A stretch of DNA of 64,000 bases, from assembly GCA_946807835.1 (NCBI GenBank), contig OX327684.1, positions 15,586,501-15,650,500 of the forward strand. Reading direction: 5' to 3'. The position numbers were made by a program, and so were the translations under genes. This DNA comes from Ailanthus altissimus (Eukaryota > Streptophyta > Magnoliopsida > Sapindales > Simaroubaceae). The notes under the pieces were generated by a model. The model was not told the origin of the DNA. It saw nothing but the letters and a program-made list of their open reading frames with translations, and made no database searches. Positions 22,000 to 34,706 of the stretch are shown here, one piece after another; the stretch's first letter is position 1, and each line of letters begins with the position of its first letter.

Positions 22000-24440
22000 T
22001 ATAATAGGTTTATATTTAATATTTGGGTCATAACCAATTACTCTCTTATTTTGAAGATTATCCATTTATCATGTTTCATATTACTCAAAAAAACTTTTTA
22101 ATGTTACAAAAATTTTATTACATATTAACACTTATTGTATTTTTATTAATTTACTCTTACATTACTATTTTTTTTCATAAATTATTAATGTAAGTTTTTT
22201 AAAAATAAAATTTAAATAATTAAATAATAATAGTCATAAATATTATGATGGAAGAATGAATATTTGAGTTTTTTTATTTTTTTTTATTTTATATTTTTAT
22301 TCATTAATTAGTTTTTAAATGAATTAATATTTAATGCTCATTAAAATGAATAAATATTTAATAGTTTTTATTTTTTAAATTACTAAAAATAATGAAAATT
22401 AATTAAAGAATAAAATTTTAAATTTTAAAAAAATAAAAGTAAAATAACCAAAATATTTATCCTTCCATCATAACATAAATATGTTATTATTTTTATTATT
22501 TTCATTTTTTTAAATACTTTAATAATTTATAAAAAATAATAATGTATTGTTAAATTAGTAAAACAGCCAATAAGAATTAATATTTAAAAAAATCTTTATA
22601 ACAACAAATATTTTGGATAATATAAAATATCAGAGAATAAGTAATGTAAAAATAAGAGGGGGTCATATATAGTTTTCCTTAATATTTATTTTAAATTTTT
22701 ATATTAAATTTATAATAATAAAAATATAAAATATTAATAATAAAAAATATATTAATTCTCTCCCTGTCATCCAATTCATTATCTCTCTTCAACTCCTTCA
22801 TCGCCACCTCGCCATCACTACTTTTCTTCTTCTCCTTTTTAGAGGAGAAAATATTGCAAAATTTTTTAATTTGGGTCCTCTTCCTTAGACTCTATGGACC
22901 ACTTGCTTTCTCCTTCTATTTTTTTTTTTAAAATTTAGATTTTTTTCAATTTTCATCAAAATCAAAATGAATATAGATCATGATTGGCCTTTGATAATGG
23001 AACAAACCAAAATAAAAGAGTGAAATAAAAAAAAATCTAGATCATGAATGGAGAAGCCACTCAAAAAGCATTCATGAAGAAAAATTAATGAAAAGTTAAA
23101 TTCTAATTTGGGAGTATGTTTGTAAAACTTAAGAAGAAGTAATAAAAGGTTTGCTTTTTAATGAAAATAGTGAAATCTAAAATTTAGATTGGAGAAGAAG
23201 ATGAGGGAAGAGAATTTTCTTTTTTATTTTTTATTTTTGAAAATAAAATTTAAAATATTAGTTAATTAAATTTTTTTTTATTGTTGGCGAGTCTTTTTTT
23301 ATTAATGAGCAATCATTAATAAACACGTGAACATAATAGGCACAATCAAATGATCAATGATTAATACATGATTATAATAATAATAAATATGTTATTGTAC
23401 AATAAATTAAACTTTTTTGTTAGACCTAATGACAATAATCTAATGGAGAGGGATAAAATTAAATTATTAAAACAAAAGAAATAAATTTTAGTAATAAGCC
23501 AAATTTTAAGATCAAAATTTTCCTTATCCCTTATCGTATTCATGGATGCTTCTCTAATCAAACAGATTTGTTCAGTTTTAGGAATATTATATATGTTAAT
23601 ATTTATTAGTCTTATTTTCCAAATGAATGACTAGAAAGTGATTAATTTTCTTCTTATTTTCATTTTTGCAAAAAAAAAAGGCCAATGCTGATGGTATTCG
23701 AAGGTTGTATAGTTCCAAACAACTCGATTAAAGTAACTTTGATTCGTTCAACTAAAGATTATATTCATGTGAGCTGCATGTCTAGGTGGAATTAGAATTT
23801 CAAGTGTTGGAGGAGGAGGTGAAATGTTAAAATAAATTTTTTTATAGGGGTTAGATTTAATAATATCAAAATTTTAGTATTAAATTTAAAATTTTAAAAG
23901 TTAAAATATAAAGTTCTTTATTTTAAAAAATAAAATTTTTATTGTTGTTTAAAATTTTATTGAAGCTTGGGGGGCATGACCCATAACCTCCTAGGCCTTA
24001 AGGTAGGTCTGGCGCTGGTTGCACGGACAAGTTTATTTGATCTTATTCACGGATTCAATTACAAGTAAAACAGATCATGATATTAACAAAAAAAAAGGAA
24101 ATTTTTTTAATTACTTTTTTATGTTAATTAATTATTTTTATTAATCACATTTTAATTGGCTATTCTTTATTAACTAAATAAATTGACTATTCTTTATTAA
24201 CCAAATAAATGCTAAATAAACATTTATTCTTGTATGCATAATATAATGAAAAACTAAACATTTAACACTAAAAATACAAACCGAACTTGATTTGAGTAAA
24301 TTTATCTCTAAAAATAAATTTTAATATTTAAAAACTATACATTTGAAGTTGTAAAATATCTACAAAAGTAAAATATGTTTCTATATTAAAATGTTATATA
24401 TATTTTATATATAAGTAGAAATTATTGATTTGTTCAAATT
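22000..24440. other. AT-rich non-coding leader of copy B
   Basis: To about 23010 it matches 150-1170 of copy A, including a CTCTCTCCCTGTCATCCAATTC-like pyrimidine stretch near 22760. From 23010 to 24440 there is no counterpart in copy A. No gene is recognised in it. Confidence 0.5.
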
Positions 24441-24780
24441 TGTATTTATTTTAAAATGTGCGCGTCAAAATACAGTTCGAGTGTATAGTGCCAAAGTTTT
24501 ACAGTGAAATGATTTGAATAAGATAGACATGAGGTAAAGGGGACGTAGATTTGTGGAAACAAGTTGGACTGTAAGTTGCTTCGTTGGCAACTGTCATGGG
24601 TCCACAAAGTAACTTGTAGGCACACAATAATGGATTCACGATTGTTGACTGAGATGGCCATGTCACGTGTCTTAGGTGTCCGTGAAAGCTAGCCGCGACA
24701 CGGCCATTTAGAGGCTCACCTGTCTCGCGTTGTAGGCAACATGCAATTTCACGAAACTTTTTCAAGTTATATGTGTGTTA
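24440..24780. other. Unexplained block of higher GC in copy B
   Basis: This roughly 340-bp block is visibly richer in G and C than its flanks. It contains CATGTCACGTGTC and CCGCGACACGGCC. A reverse-strand open frame at 24499-24765 (88 codons) matches nothing I recognise. Its position just before the old transposase corresponds to that of the GC-rich arrays in the young elements, so it may be a decayed leader, or a captured fragment of host DNA. Confidence 0.35.
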
Positions 24781-24789
24781 TGCTGTTAG

Positions 24790-26480
24790 AGTTGACAATG
24801 TAGAGTATAAGGTGATTATAAAAATTAAAACTAATACAGTGAGGTATAAGTTGAAACATATTGAGATTAGAAATGATTGTGATATTTGATTCCTTTTTAG
24901 GGCTAATACAAGGTCGTTTTGTCCTCTATGTGTAACAATGGATCTTAGAGCTCTAGTTTATGAAGAGGATACATAACACCCAATTAGAACCCATCACTCA
25001 ATCATAGTTATTTCGTGTTGGCAAGCAGTAATAACTAATTGAACCATATAACCTTAACAATATCAACAGTGGTTCCCTTAAACACAATGGATGACTAATA
25101 TTTTTTCCTTATAACGTTTAATGAAAACCTAACTTATAGACATTACAATTGTGGGATGGATGGGATTATGACAGTGTTGAAAACATTGGTAATATGGAAG
25201 GGGGGTTGTAATGTTGTTCGAAACATTGATTATGGAAGAATGTGTCAGTTTGGATGATTTACCAAAAGGCGAACATTGTTATGTTTTAACAAACTCCTTA
25301 AATATTGAAGATAGAAGAGGAGATTATTGTGAAGCTAAAACCCCCTTTACGTTTATGTCACCAACACTACCATTGGACTTGGGTATATCTGATAAGATAT
25401 TGTATTGTGAAATTGAGGATGTTTTGTGGGATGTGTTTATGGGTAATTGGGGCTTTAGAATATCAAGATTGATAAAAGATCATTTTGTGACCAAATATGA
25501 TTATGATAAATGTAAATGAAAATTTCATGCGGTGTCGATGCATGTAAGGAAGTATTTTATTATGTGTAGAATTGATGCAAATCATGTATATCAATTAGAC
25601 TAGTTATGCAATAGTCATCGACAAGCGAAGTCTTACATTATTAGCAAATTCATAAAAAAAAATAAGTTTATATCCATAAGTCAACTTTATAGATCAAAAG
25701 AGATCTAGGCAAACATAAGCAAAGAGTTTGGTGTAAAGATAACTTACCCTACTGTTTGGCAAGCTAAAGAGCACGTATTAAGGTTGATATGAGGTGCTTC
25801 AGAGAGTTCATTTAAATTACTTCTTGCATACTATTATATGTTGGAATAACAAAACCCAGGTGTAGTTACTCAGTTTTCCATCCAGCTAGTTATTACAGTT
25901 AACAATATATTTTTGAAAGGTATGTACCTGTATACAATATTTATATTTTTTGTAAGGACGGAAACAATCATTTTTTCAACTAGCATGGGATAATATTTAT
26001 TCAAAAAATGATGCTACCTAGTCGTGGTTTATGGAGGAACTTCAAAGAGTTCTGGGTGATCTTGAAAATCTTGTATTTGTATCTGATCAACACAATAGTA
26101 TCAAAAATGTCATTCGAGAGATATTTTCTAATATATATCATAGGGTATATATCTATCACTTGAAAGACAATTTGATCTCAAGATAACAAATATCATCAAA
26201 GAAGAAGAAAGGAAGATGATACTTAGCTTTTTATTTTGTTGATGCTAAGGTGTATCTCATAGCTAACTTTCAAGAGCAAATTAAGAAGATTGGATTGTTT
26301 CAAAAAAATTGAGACATGCTGACATCCAACCTTCTGTAGCACGCCATCAATTAAGCAGATGTCAGAAGAATTAAATTCCATCGCAAGGTACAAAACCGAT
26401 GAAAAATGTGTGTAGCCAATATAAGCAGCATAGACATAATCACAAAAAATGTCAAAACCCTATTGTATTGCATGGTAATT
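24790..26480 (+). pseudogene. MULE transposase remnant (copy B)
   Basis: The fragments run in the same order as the element 2 transposase: KYKLKHIEIRND-like N-terminal sequence (about 24800-24900), an acidic linker, then 25211-25519 (102 codons) with HCYVLTNSLNIEDRRGDYCE and the start of the DNA-binding domain, then ISRLIKDHFVTKYDYDKC, a decayed catalytic core (about 25880-26200) and a zinc-knuckle-like end (about 26400-26475). Many stops and frameshifts make it non-functional. It is clearly more diverged from elements 1-3 than those are from each other, so it belongs to an older wave. Confidence 0.8.
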
Positions 26481-26689
26481 GATATATCTTTTATCTTATA
26501 TTTCTTATTTTGTATTTGTAAGCATAATACATTTTTTATTTTGTAATATTGTTTGGTTTTAATACATTTACCACTTTTAATATGCCTAATATGATAAATA
26601 TTTTAAATTAATTAATCAATTTATTAAATTGAATAATAATGTATAAAATAAAGAAACAGATTGTTAATTGATTTAATTTGATGTGATAG

Positions 26690-27110
26690 TTACTTTTTGG
26701 CATCGGTTCATAAATTGATTGCCATCTTATTCATAAAAAAATGACCTTTGCTTGAGGCACAAATCTAAAAGACAAGACAACATCAAAAACTCTATAATTA
26801 TATAAATCTAAATCTCACAATCCTCATTATTTAACATCTGCTGGGGTACCCCATCCTTTGACTTAAATACATAAAAGAGGGTGAAGTCAAGTATAATATG
26901 TCGTTGCTCATAAAATCTACAAGCATGAAGGTAGTGGGGTAAAAGCATAAATAATGGTACGACATGATTCTTCATCAAGCCATTAACATATCTGTTGAAA
27001 CTGGAATCATAAATGATGATCTTTCGATGCAAGATATCCACCTCAACTACAATTCAATGCGTCTGCTTGTAATTGACAAGAATATAAACCTATATGAAAT
27101 TAGACGGTCT
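26690..27110 (-). pseudogene. Ulp1-like (C48) protease remnant (copy B)
   Basis: The frame 26808-27041 retains MDILHRKIIIYDSSFNRY (catalytic Asp region), LLPHYLHACRFYEQR and DGVPQQMLNNEDCEI. In Ulp1 proteases the Q and the C of the last block are catalytic, with C followed by G. Here DCG has become DCE and the frame then ends, so it is dead. It aligns with the intact exon at 60657-61037. Confidence 0.8.
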
Positions 27111-27359
27111 CATAAATAATACAAAATTGATTCTTTTAACATATAATATTTATCTTGTCAAATTCAATCCACATTTGTGCACCAAGTAAATCTTCTTTAA
27201 GTCCTAAGCTATACGATAACATGTTATCATTATAAGTAATGGCAGAAAAGTTTATTTTGTATTGTTCATGGAGAATTCTAAAAGTGTCCTAAAACTTCAA
27301 CAAAACAAGTAATCAGTATATGTATATAAGAAATTTAATTTTAAAATATTAACAAAAAA

Positions 27360-28000
27360 AAAACTTACAAAAAAGTACTAATCCACAAAAGTGGACAATT
27401 ATAACAATGCGTTAGTATAGTGGCATTGCCTAAGCCAGACCACCTTCAAGCACTCATTAATATGCTGCGTCGATCAACAAATAAGGTTATAAAGTAATTA
27501 ATTTATTTGAACACAAATGATTAAATTCAATATATGTGTAAATAATTTTTACTTACAAAATCATCCAACCAATTTTGTAATAAAGACTGATTACCTAATT
27601 TTTTTTTTTAACTTTTGGGCGGGTAGGTAATTAAATATCTTTAGCCTAGTAATCAATACAAACTCTTTCTGAATGAATTAGATATACTTGTTAAGAATAT
27701 AAAACCTCATTTCTTCATACAAATTAGAGGTCTGTACCTCATAATAATATCTCATGCACCAAAATACTAGAGAATAAAATATTGTGCATATCTAAAAAAA
27801 ATACCATACAAGTCCGCTCAAACAACTCCGTCTAATTAGTTGTCAGATTTTTCCTTATAGAATTTAGAGCCCACATTTTTTAAATAATATGTAACTGATG
27901 TGTGAAAGAATACTTTCTATTAAATTCTATATTCTTTGAAGAAGTTATTTTTCCTATAAAAATATACAAAAAAATACAATTAAAATAATTATTAATAAAT
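27360..28000 (-). pseudogene. DUF1985 domain remnant (copy B)
   Basis: Reverse-strand sequence aligns with copy A at 2640-3245 and with the young DUF1985 exons, for example around 27810-27880, where an MWALNSI-like stretch corresponds to KMWGLNCI. Stops and frameshifts are frequent. Confidence 0.6.
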
Positions 28001-28009
28001 AACTAACAT

Positions 28010-29733
28010 ATTAACTAACATATAATATTATCAAATTGTAATCAATTAATAATTAATTTACTTTTTAAATCTAAAATCATCTTAAAATTAATTTTTTAAA
28101 TATAATTTTCCCCTAATTTAAAAACAAATCACTGTATACACCACATGGCACCATGGTGCACACAGTGCCACATCATGGACCGTATGTTCATGACGTAGAG
28201 CCGTGTATGCCTAATAAGTGTACATAGGTGCGTTCAATAGAAAAGTTATTTAGATTATTTTTTTTTTGAATTTGCTAAGCTACTTATGCTTAATTATATG
28301 ATTCACTATGTGTACAGTGATATGAAATGATAAGAAAATCTAACCAGCATAAATGCACGCTATCGCTAACAAGTAATAAAGAGTGAGGGGTGTTGAACTC
28401 ACGAGGACTAAGTGCTTCATTCTTTTCAAGTACTAAAATTGATTCTCTTATTTTTATCCAGACAAATAGATTCAAATGAAACCAAGTTTATGTAAGCATT
28501 AAGTACCTAAAAAAATGAATAAAAATCAAGTTTATGCATTCAAAGTTCAAATAATATAATACAAGAGATAATATGAGACAACCAAGTTTAGATCAATAAA
28601 TATAAAAATGAAGTCTAGATGATCCCAAATCTTTACTACTTGTTGCAAATTTGGGAGTAAGGAATCATCTAATACTTTAGGTTCACATTTGAGTAAAAAG
28701 TCGACAAGAGTTTGTCTTTTTATGGTTGTTCGTAGTAGAAAGCTTATGACTAGGTGGATTAAGCCCATAGCCATCTTTGAAACTTGTCCAATGATGTCTG
28801 GTTTAGACAAAATCTATTTGATTGAATAGCAAGTGTATATGACAGTTGGGTGAGCTTCAAAGTGGTGATGGAGTTTGTTCTTTGCATGAGTGAGTTCTAG
28901 AATAAGTTTTTTTGCTGTTGAATTTCGCGTTTCAAGTCTATAAGTAATTTGCCTATATAAAATATAAGCGTGAAGGAGAAGAAGGCATTCGTGTTGGCCA
29001 ATGATTAGTTGAATGAGACCAACAAAAGATTGAGTGTTACTGTTGATCTGCTAGAGAGGAGGCTCAAGAGGCGATACAAGAGACACTAAGCCATACTCAT
29101 AGTAAGGCGTCGATGCCTACATTGACCCACATTTAGGGAAAGCCAAAAACCACCTAGACCTGGATTCAGACCCAAAAAAATAGATTTGGACCTGAACCCA
29201 GATAAAAAAATTTCCATTTTTTTAGAGATCCAGGTTTCCATTTTATTGTAAAACTACGATCTAGGCTTAATCTGGGTTTTGCAAGGTATAGAAAACGTAG
29301 ATCCGAAAACTCAAAAATTTCATACATTTTATTTTTTAAATCCTAAAATCTAAAATAGTAGAAGTAATACTAAAAGTTAAAAAGAAAAGCAAAATAATAA
29401 AGAAAACTAACCTAATTCCCAGAATCCCTTCTTCCCCTAGGCTTTACCACCGGCTTCTCTTCTTTTCTCTAAAGTCTAAACCGATTTCATCATCATTCAT
29501 CTCTCAATATTCAATTCTTCATCATCATTTAATTAACAAAAAATGTTATCTTTATCTGTGAGCATGCGTGATGCGTCATCATTGAACAACTACTATACAA
29601 ACCATTGCTCAAGTTTGTTTGTTCAGTTGTTCAGTAGTTTTGATGATTTTACCCTTACCATGTAATTCGGGGACTTTTATAATTAAGGTGTGACTTACAT
29701 GAGATTTCATGTACAAGATTTCCTTTTCTAATT
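28010..29733. repeat. Non-coding tail of copy B
   Basis: It matches 3250-5492. It includes the decayed counterpart of the copy A palindromes (28139-28165, CACATGGCACCATGGTGCAC) and the retrotransposon 3'-like motif near 28370-28410. No gene is seen. Confidence 0.5.
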
Positions 29734-30303
29734 GTAGGTATTTGTCTAGGCCTAACATTAAGGAATCAATGTTGTTGTAATCTAACATCCCCTACTCAAT
29801 TATACTAACATTATAGCCTAAAGATGATGAAATCTAAAACATATTAATGTTAAAATCAAGTGCAAAAGTCATATTGTTACCAATTGTTGTTCAAAACTAA
29901 TATAGTTCAAAACTAACAAACTCATAAGACATTTTATAATTTTACTAAGTGCATAACAAAAAATTCCTTTTGCTAAAAACCTTTTGGCTATGGCTGTTGC
30001 TGACTTATAACATGTCCATTAGTTGAGCATGTCTCCTTGATAAGTCAATCCATTGTTTATATTGGCAGCCATACCAAAAAATACAAGTTGAGTATATTAC
30101 AATTAGTGACAAGTCTAGTAAATACATTAAATATATAAAATAATTACATAAGAAAAAGTACTTGAAGGTTGTGTTTCTGTTGGTGCTGCTTTGTTTTCCA
30201 CTAAAGCTTGTTGTTGTTGTTGGTTTTCTATTGTTGGTGCATTATTTCCACTAAACACTGTACATGAACTAAAATACATTAGCAGTAATTTAATTCAACA
30301 TAA

Positions 30304-30308
30304 ATTTA
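30304..30308. repeat. Left 5-bp target duplication of the copia element
   Basis: ATTTA is repeated exactly at 35641-35645, directly outside the TG...CA ends of the LTRs. Confidence 0.88.
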
Positions 30309-33243
30309 TGTTAAAATTGGTGATTCAACAATCTTGATTGGACAAGAATTAAGATGAATATCAAAGTGGAGATTCACAAGAAATCTAGAATATGTAGGTG
30401 TTAGGGTCAGTGCTTAAGTATCATCCCCGAATGTATATATACTTGTGTATTTATACAAGTGTACATTCTCATTAAATCGCTAATACCCATTTATATGGTA
30501 ATTTGCATGTAACGTTATAGACATTGTAGATCTGAAGGAGTTCAAATCAGATCTAAAGGTATTTAGATAAGGGCTCATAGTAAGCCACGCTGAGATATAT
30601 AATTACTAAATGTTAGCACAGTTAAGTGTTAGCTGGTTATAATACTCAGCAGATCCAAGAGTTGGAGCCTTGTCTATAATAGGACATAGACTTGGGAATA
30701 TATTAGTAACTGCATAGTTGCAATCAAGTGCCAGAAAATGAAAGTTGCGTAAGTATGTTCTCGAATAATTATCCCCGGTCTATTTCTGTCGATGCAGATT
30801 TATCGGTGGATACCCTTTTATATATAGATCAGCATATATCGTACCTATCAGGCATAGATAGTCGTTCCTAATCGACTGTGAGATTGGAGTTCGTATTGAC
30901 ATATGGGTATCCAGTTATGACTGGATATGGGACAGACTCATGAGGGCCTCCGATAGACATCCTATTTAAGCCGTCAACGAAGGGTACTCTCGAGTTGAGT
31001 AGTATACGTGGTCCTTTGACCTGAGTGCCACGGTGGGCTTGTAAGTAATCTACCATACTTTGGTTCCACGCATGTCACAGACCTTTCATGGTGTGACCGC
31101 TGGGTGTCGCTGGGTATGGTCTAATGCTTATGGAGTCCAATGCCGATAGATACGGGATCCGTTAGCTCTTATAGGGAGTTTGATATCTAGATGCTTCGAG
31201 ACTATATCTCAGAAAATCTTGTGGCCATAAGTATCAATCCCGGGAAAGAGTTCCGTCAGGATAGAACAATATGGCAAAAGAGTTTGCGTATATTGTTCAG
31301 TGAGATAAAAGTCTGGAGATAAGATATGGATGAGCACTAGGGGATTTAACGGTGATAATATATATCCCCGCACATCTAGGATATCATGACAGAAGTATTA
31401 TACATATGCGTTGAAACCTTAGCTTGTATGGTTCAACGCGCTGATTTGTATATCCGTGACGAGTGCATGGGGCATTGCTCACGGACTCATGGAATAGTTT
31501 CGTTTGACGAATCAGGCATAGAACCTAGGGAGTCCTGCGATATGGAGTATACTTATTGTGCACTGGGGCAGCGTGCCAAATTAAATTGTTTAATCCAGCA
31601 ATATTCAGTATTACTATAAGAATGCGTGCTTGTTTGTATTTAAGTGTTAAATATAATAATTGTTATTTACTAATTACATATGACACGTAGCGTATTGTGT
31701 ACCCTCAGTTGAGTTTATCTAAGTGTGAAATTTGGTAGGACTTATTAGAGGGGTGAACTTGGTAACTATTTATGAGAGGCAAAATGGTCATTTTTTAGTT
31801 TAATTATTTAATAGTTAAATAATCAAAATATCTTTCTTTTTATATTATATATATTATTATATTATATATATTATTATATTATTATATTATTATTTATATT
31901 ATATAATATATAATATATTATTATTATATTATATTATATATAGATAAAGGAAAGAAAGAAATAGAAGAATTGAAGACATTTGGCCAAACGTCGAGAGAGA
32001 GAAAGGAAAGAAATGGAGAGAAATGAAAGGAAGAAGAGAAAAAGAAGAAGAAGAAAAAGAAAAAAATATGGAGAGGAAAAATGAAATTGTTTCATTTTTC
32101 TCTATCCTTCAAATTGGAGCAATTATAAATTATTTTAAATCTTCATTTCTTATCTTTTTGGAAAAAAGGATTTAAATTCACTCCCATCCATTTTGGGGAT
32201 TAAGAGTTAATCCCAGGTTGAATATGGAACTGTTGTTCTAGCTCACCAAGCCCACCGAGTTGGTAACTAGAACTGCACGCGAATTGGTCTCTATGCGGAC
32301 TCTAGAAAAAACACGTGTATAACGTTACACGTTTGATGAGTTCTCTAACCTTATTAATATGTTAATATGATTAATATATTGAATTTATTGTGTTTATTGC
32401 AAAATTTACACGTTTTCGCTACGTTAGGCAATAGACACAATTGCATATGCATATACCTACGTGCCTAAGATCCTTCGCCAACAGTAAGACACGTATGGAG
32501 AAGTTTGGGACATGTGGGACACAAAAGAGAAAGTGAAACAGGACTCGAAAACCCAAAGAAATTGAAGAAAACATGCGGAGGCGCCACTAGGGCTGAGCAC
32601 CACAGCGCCCATCACAGAAACCCAGTGCCGCGGCACTGGGTCCCTAACGCCACGATGATAGGCGTGACATGGCCAGTGCCGCGGTGCCAAACGTGATAGA
32701 CAGTCCATTTTTTTATCCGAATTTCAAGTTTTGGGAAGTTTTGGGCTTTCAAAATAAGTGAACTCTTACTCCAATAAGGAATAAGGTTAGTAGGCACGAA
32801 ATACACCATATATAAACACTTGTAAACCCTTAGTTGAGATTAAGCATTAAGAGAGACTCTAAGAAAGGGGAAGAACTGAGTAGATACTAAGTGCTTGTGT
32901 GCGCTAAGGTGGAATCGTCATTTGGATGATCATTGCTCATGGTAGAGTAAGGGTTCACTAAACATTAGGTTATTTTGAGGGTTCTTCAATTGGGTTTTTC
33001 TTGTAAAATCTCTAGGGAGTTAATGAGAGAGGTTAAGATCCTTGGATTCACCGTGGATATAGGCAATTGGCCGAACCACGTAAGATTGTGTTATACTCTT
33101 TTATATTTTGCTTTGGATTCTTACTATTTTGCTTGATTAATAGGTTATTCCGTTGTGCAAGGAGGTTAGGGTTCTAGGTTGAACTTGAGGTTCTTCTCTT
33201 CAACCTAATCTCAAAAGGTAGAAGGGCATTCCATTCCTCAACA
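30309..33243 (+). repeat. 5' LTR of the copia element, split by a nested insertion
   Basis: 30309-30398 matches the first 90 bp of the 3' LTR (34707 onward). 32489-33243 matches the rest. It ends CCTCAACA. Compared with the 3' LTR it has additional sequence at about 32600-32695, including a perfect 20-bp palindrome at 32621-32640 (CCCAGTGCCGCGGCACTGGG). Confidence 0.88.
30399..32483. mobile_element. Probable solo LTR, 2085 bp, nested in the copia 5' LTR
   Basis: It begins TGTTAGGG and ends GCCAACA, the usual TG...CA LTR ends with short inverted termini. It is flanked by GTAGG (30394-30398) and GTAAG (32484-32488), consistent with a 5-bp duplication of the GTGGG found in the uninterrupted 3' LTR, with later point changes. 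No gag, pol, primer site or internal direct repeat is seen, so a solo LTR left by recombination is the simplest reading. It contains an AT-rich TATTA-repeat tract at about 31845-31940 and a purine-rich AAGAAGAAGA tract at 32030-32065. Confidence 0.75.
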
Positions 33244-33246
33244 AAC

Positions 33247-33259
33247 TGTTATCAGAGCT
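33247..33259 (+). other. Primer binding site of the copia element
   Basis: TGTTATCAGAGCT follows the 5' LTR by 3 bp. It matches the 3' end complement of initiator tRNA-Met (TGGTATCAGAGC) except for one base. It sets the orientation of the element as +. Confidence 0.8.
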
Positions 33260-33295
33260 AAAATTTCGATAATACACACCTGGGATATTTAAACT

Positions 33296-34012
33296 ATGGC
33301 TGCAATCAAGCAAGAAATAGAGAAGTTCAATGAGATAAATGACTTCAATCTTTGGAGGAAAAAGGTTAGGGCTCTACTAGTGAAGGAAGGGCTAGACTCA
33401 GCCTTGAAAGAAGCCAGGTCATCAACTAGCAATGAGACGACAGCCTCAAAGTTCTAGCAGAAAGATTGGGACACGATTCAGAAAAAGGCTCACAGCACCA
33501 TAATCCTGGCGTTGAGCAACGAAGTATTAAGGGAAGTTTATGATGAAGAAATCACTTTAGGGCTATGGAAGAGACTCGAGGCATTGTACATGAAGAAGTC
33601 CCTTGCAAATAGACTTCTTGTGAAAAATAAACTGTATCAGCTAACAATGCACGATGGATTCTCATTGAGAGCTCATATTGATGAGTTCAACAAGATCATC
33701 ATAAGTCTTGAACAACTGGGCATCAAGATTAAAGATGAAGACAAGACCATTATCTTGTTAAGTTTGTTGCCAAAACATTATGAGAACTTTGTGAATACGT
33801 TGTTGTATGATAAAGAGTCTTTAACCATGAATGATGTTAAGGCATCATTGAACTCAAAAAAATTGATAAAGAGATCTGAGTCCGAGAGTGGAGCAGCATT
33901 GCTTGCACAAGGAAGAAAAAACAACCAATCAAGAAAAAAATCCAAGAAGTGTTTCCTTTATAATAAGGAATGGCACTTTGTAAAGGATTATCCGAACTCA
34001 AAAGGCCAATAA
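33296..34012 (+). pseudogene. Copia gag (UBN2 type) with a premature stop
   Basis: The frame from the ATG at 33296 encodes a copia gag: FNEINDFNLWRKKVRALL at the start, LGLWKRLEALYMKKSLANR, LYQLTMHDGFSLRAHIDEFN, ILLSLLPKHYENF. A TAG at 33455-33457 (codon 54) cuts it, probably a changed Trp codon. Downstream the frame is open for 166 codons. The CCHC zinc knuckle near the end is ruined: two of its three Cys are replaced (CFLYNKEWHFVKDY). It follows the primer site by about 40 bp. Not functional. Confidence 0.88.
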
Positions 34013-34060
34013 GGGTAGGCTGCAATCAATACTGAAAAAGATACCGAAGTTATAGACACA

Positions 34061-34519
34061 TTGGTAGCTTCAAGGAGAAAGTACCCTGGCAAATGGATAC
34101 TAGATTCAGAGTACAATGTCTATATGTGTCCCGACAGATCGATGTTTACCAACTACAAAACCAAGAGAGGTAAAGATCTAATGGGGAATGATATAACTTG
34201 TGAGATCATGGGAGTTGGTGACATAAGGCTGAGGATACAAGGTGAAAAAATTAGGGACTTACATAGTGTAAGGCATGTTCCTAAATTGATGAGGAACTCG
34301 ATATCTCAAGGCAAGCTCGATGAGGAAGGGTCTTCGGATAGAGCAAAAAAAGAAAAATTAAGGGTAGAGAAAGGACCTATAAGGTTTGAGGGTGAGAAGC
34401 ACAATGAGGGCCTCTATATACTTACTAAGATGGCCATGAATGGCCCAATGCGAGGTGTTAGGGTAATGCAGACCACTAGGCGACATCCAAATTATGCTCA
34501 CCAAGGTGATGAGGATTGA
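34061..34519 (+). pseudogene. Copia protease/pre-integrase remnant
   Basis: KWILDSEYNVYMCPDRSMF corresponds to the copia protease start, where the active site is normally D-S/T-G; here the Gly is Glu. LHSVRHVPKLMRNSIS is the typical segment that follows. A GLYIL motif then marks the gag-pre-integrase region. After 34519 only about 190 bp remain before the 3' LTR, so integrase, reverse transcriptase and RNase H are absent. Confidence 0.82.
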
Positions 34520-34706
34520 AAAGGAGTGCAATGCATCCATACCCTATGCAAGGTGCGCGAATACCTTTAGAGACCAAAATCACCAGCTTGAAAAAAGTTA
34601 AGTCTTAGTGGAGACTTAACTGAACTCAACTCTAGGTGATAGAGTATTGGTGTAGATTAGATTTAGAAGCCTTCTTACTTGAAAGATTTTGAATCAATGA
34701 AGGGTT

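Larger units (their letters stand above)
21957..29733 (+). mobile_element. Copy B of the old composite repeat containing a decayed KI-MULE
   Basis: It continues copy B to the right of element 1 and aligns with 110-5492: AT-rich leader (to about 23010), transposase (+), Ulp1 and DUF1985 (-), and tail. Unlike copy A it retains about 2.9 kb (about 23010-25975) with the 5' half of the transposase. The last shared bases are near 29733. Beyond that, different sequence begins, probably the 3' end of the MULE relic at 29.74 kb. Confidence 0.7.
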
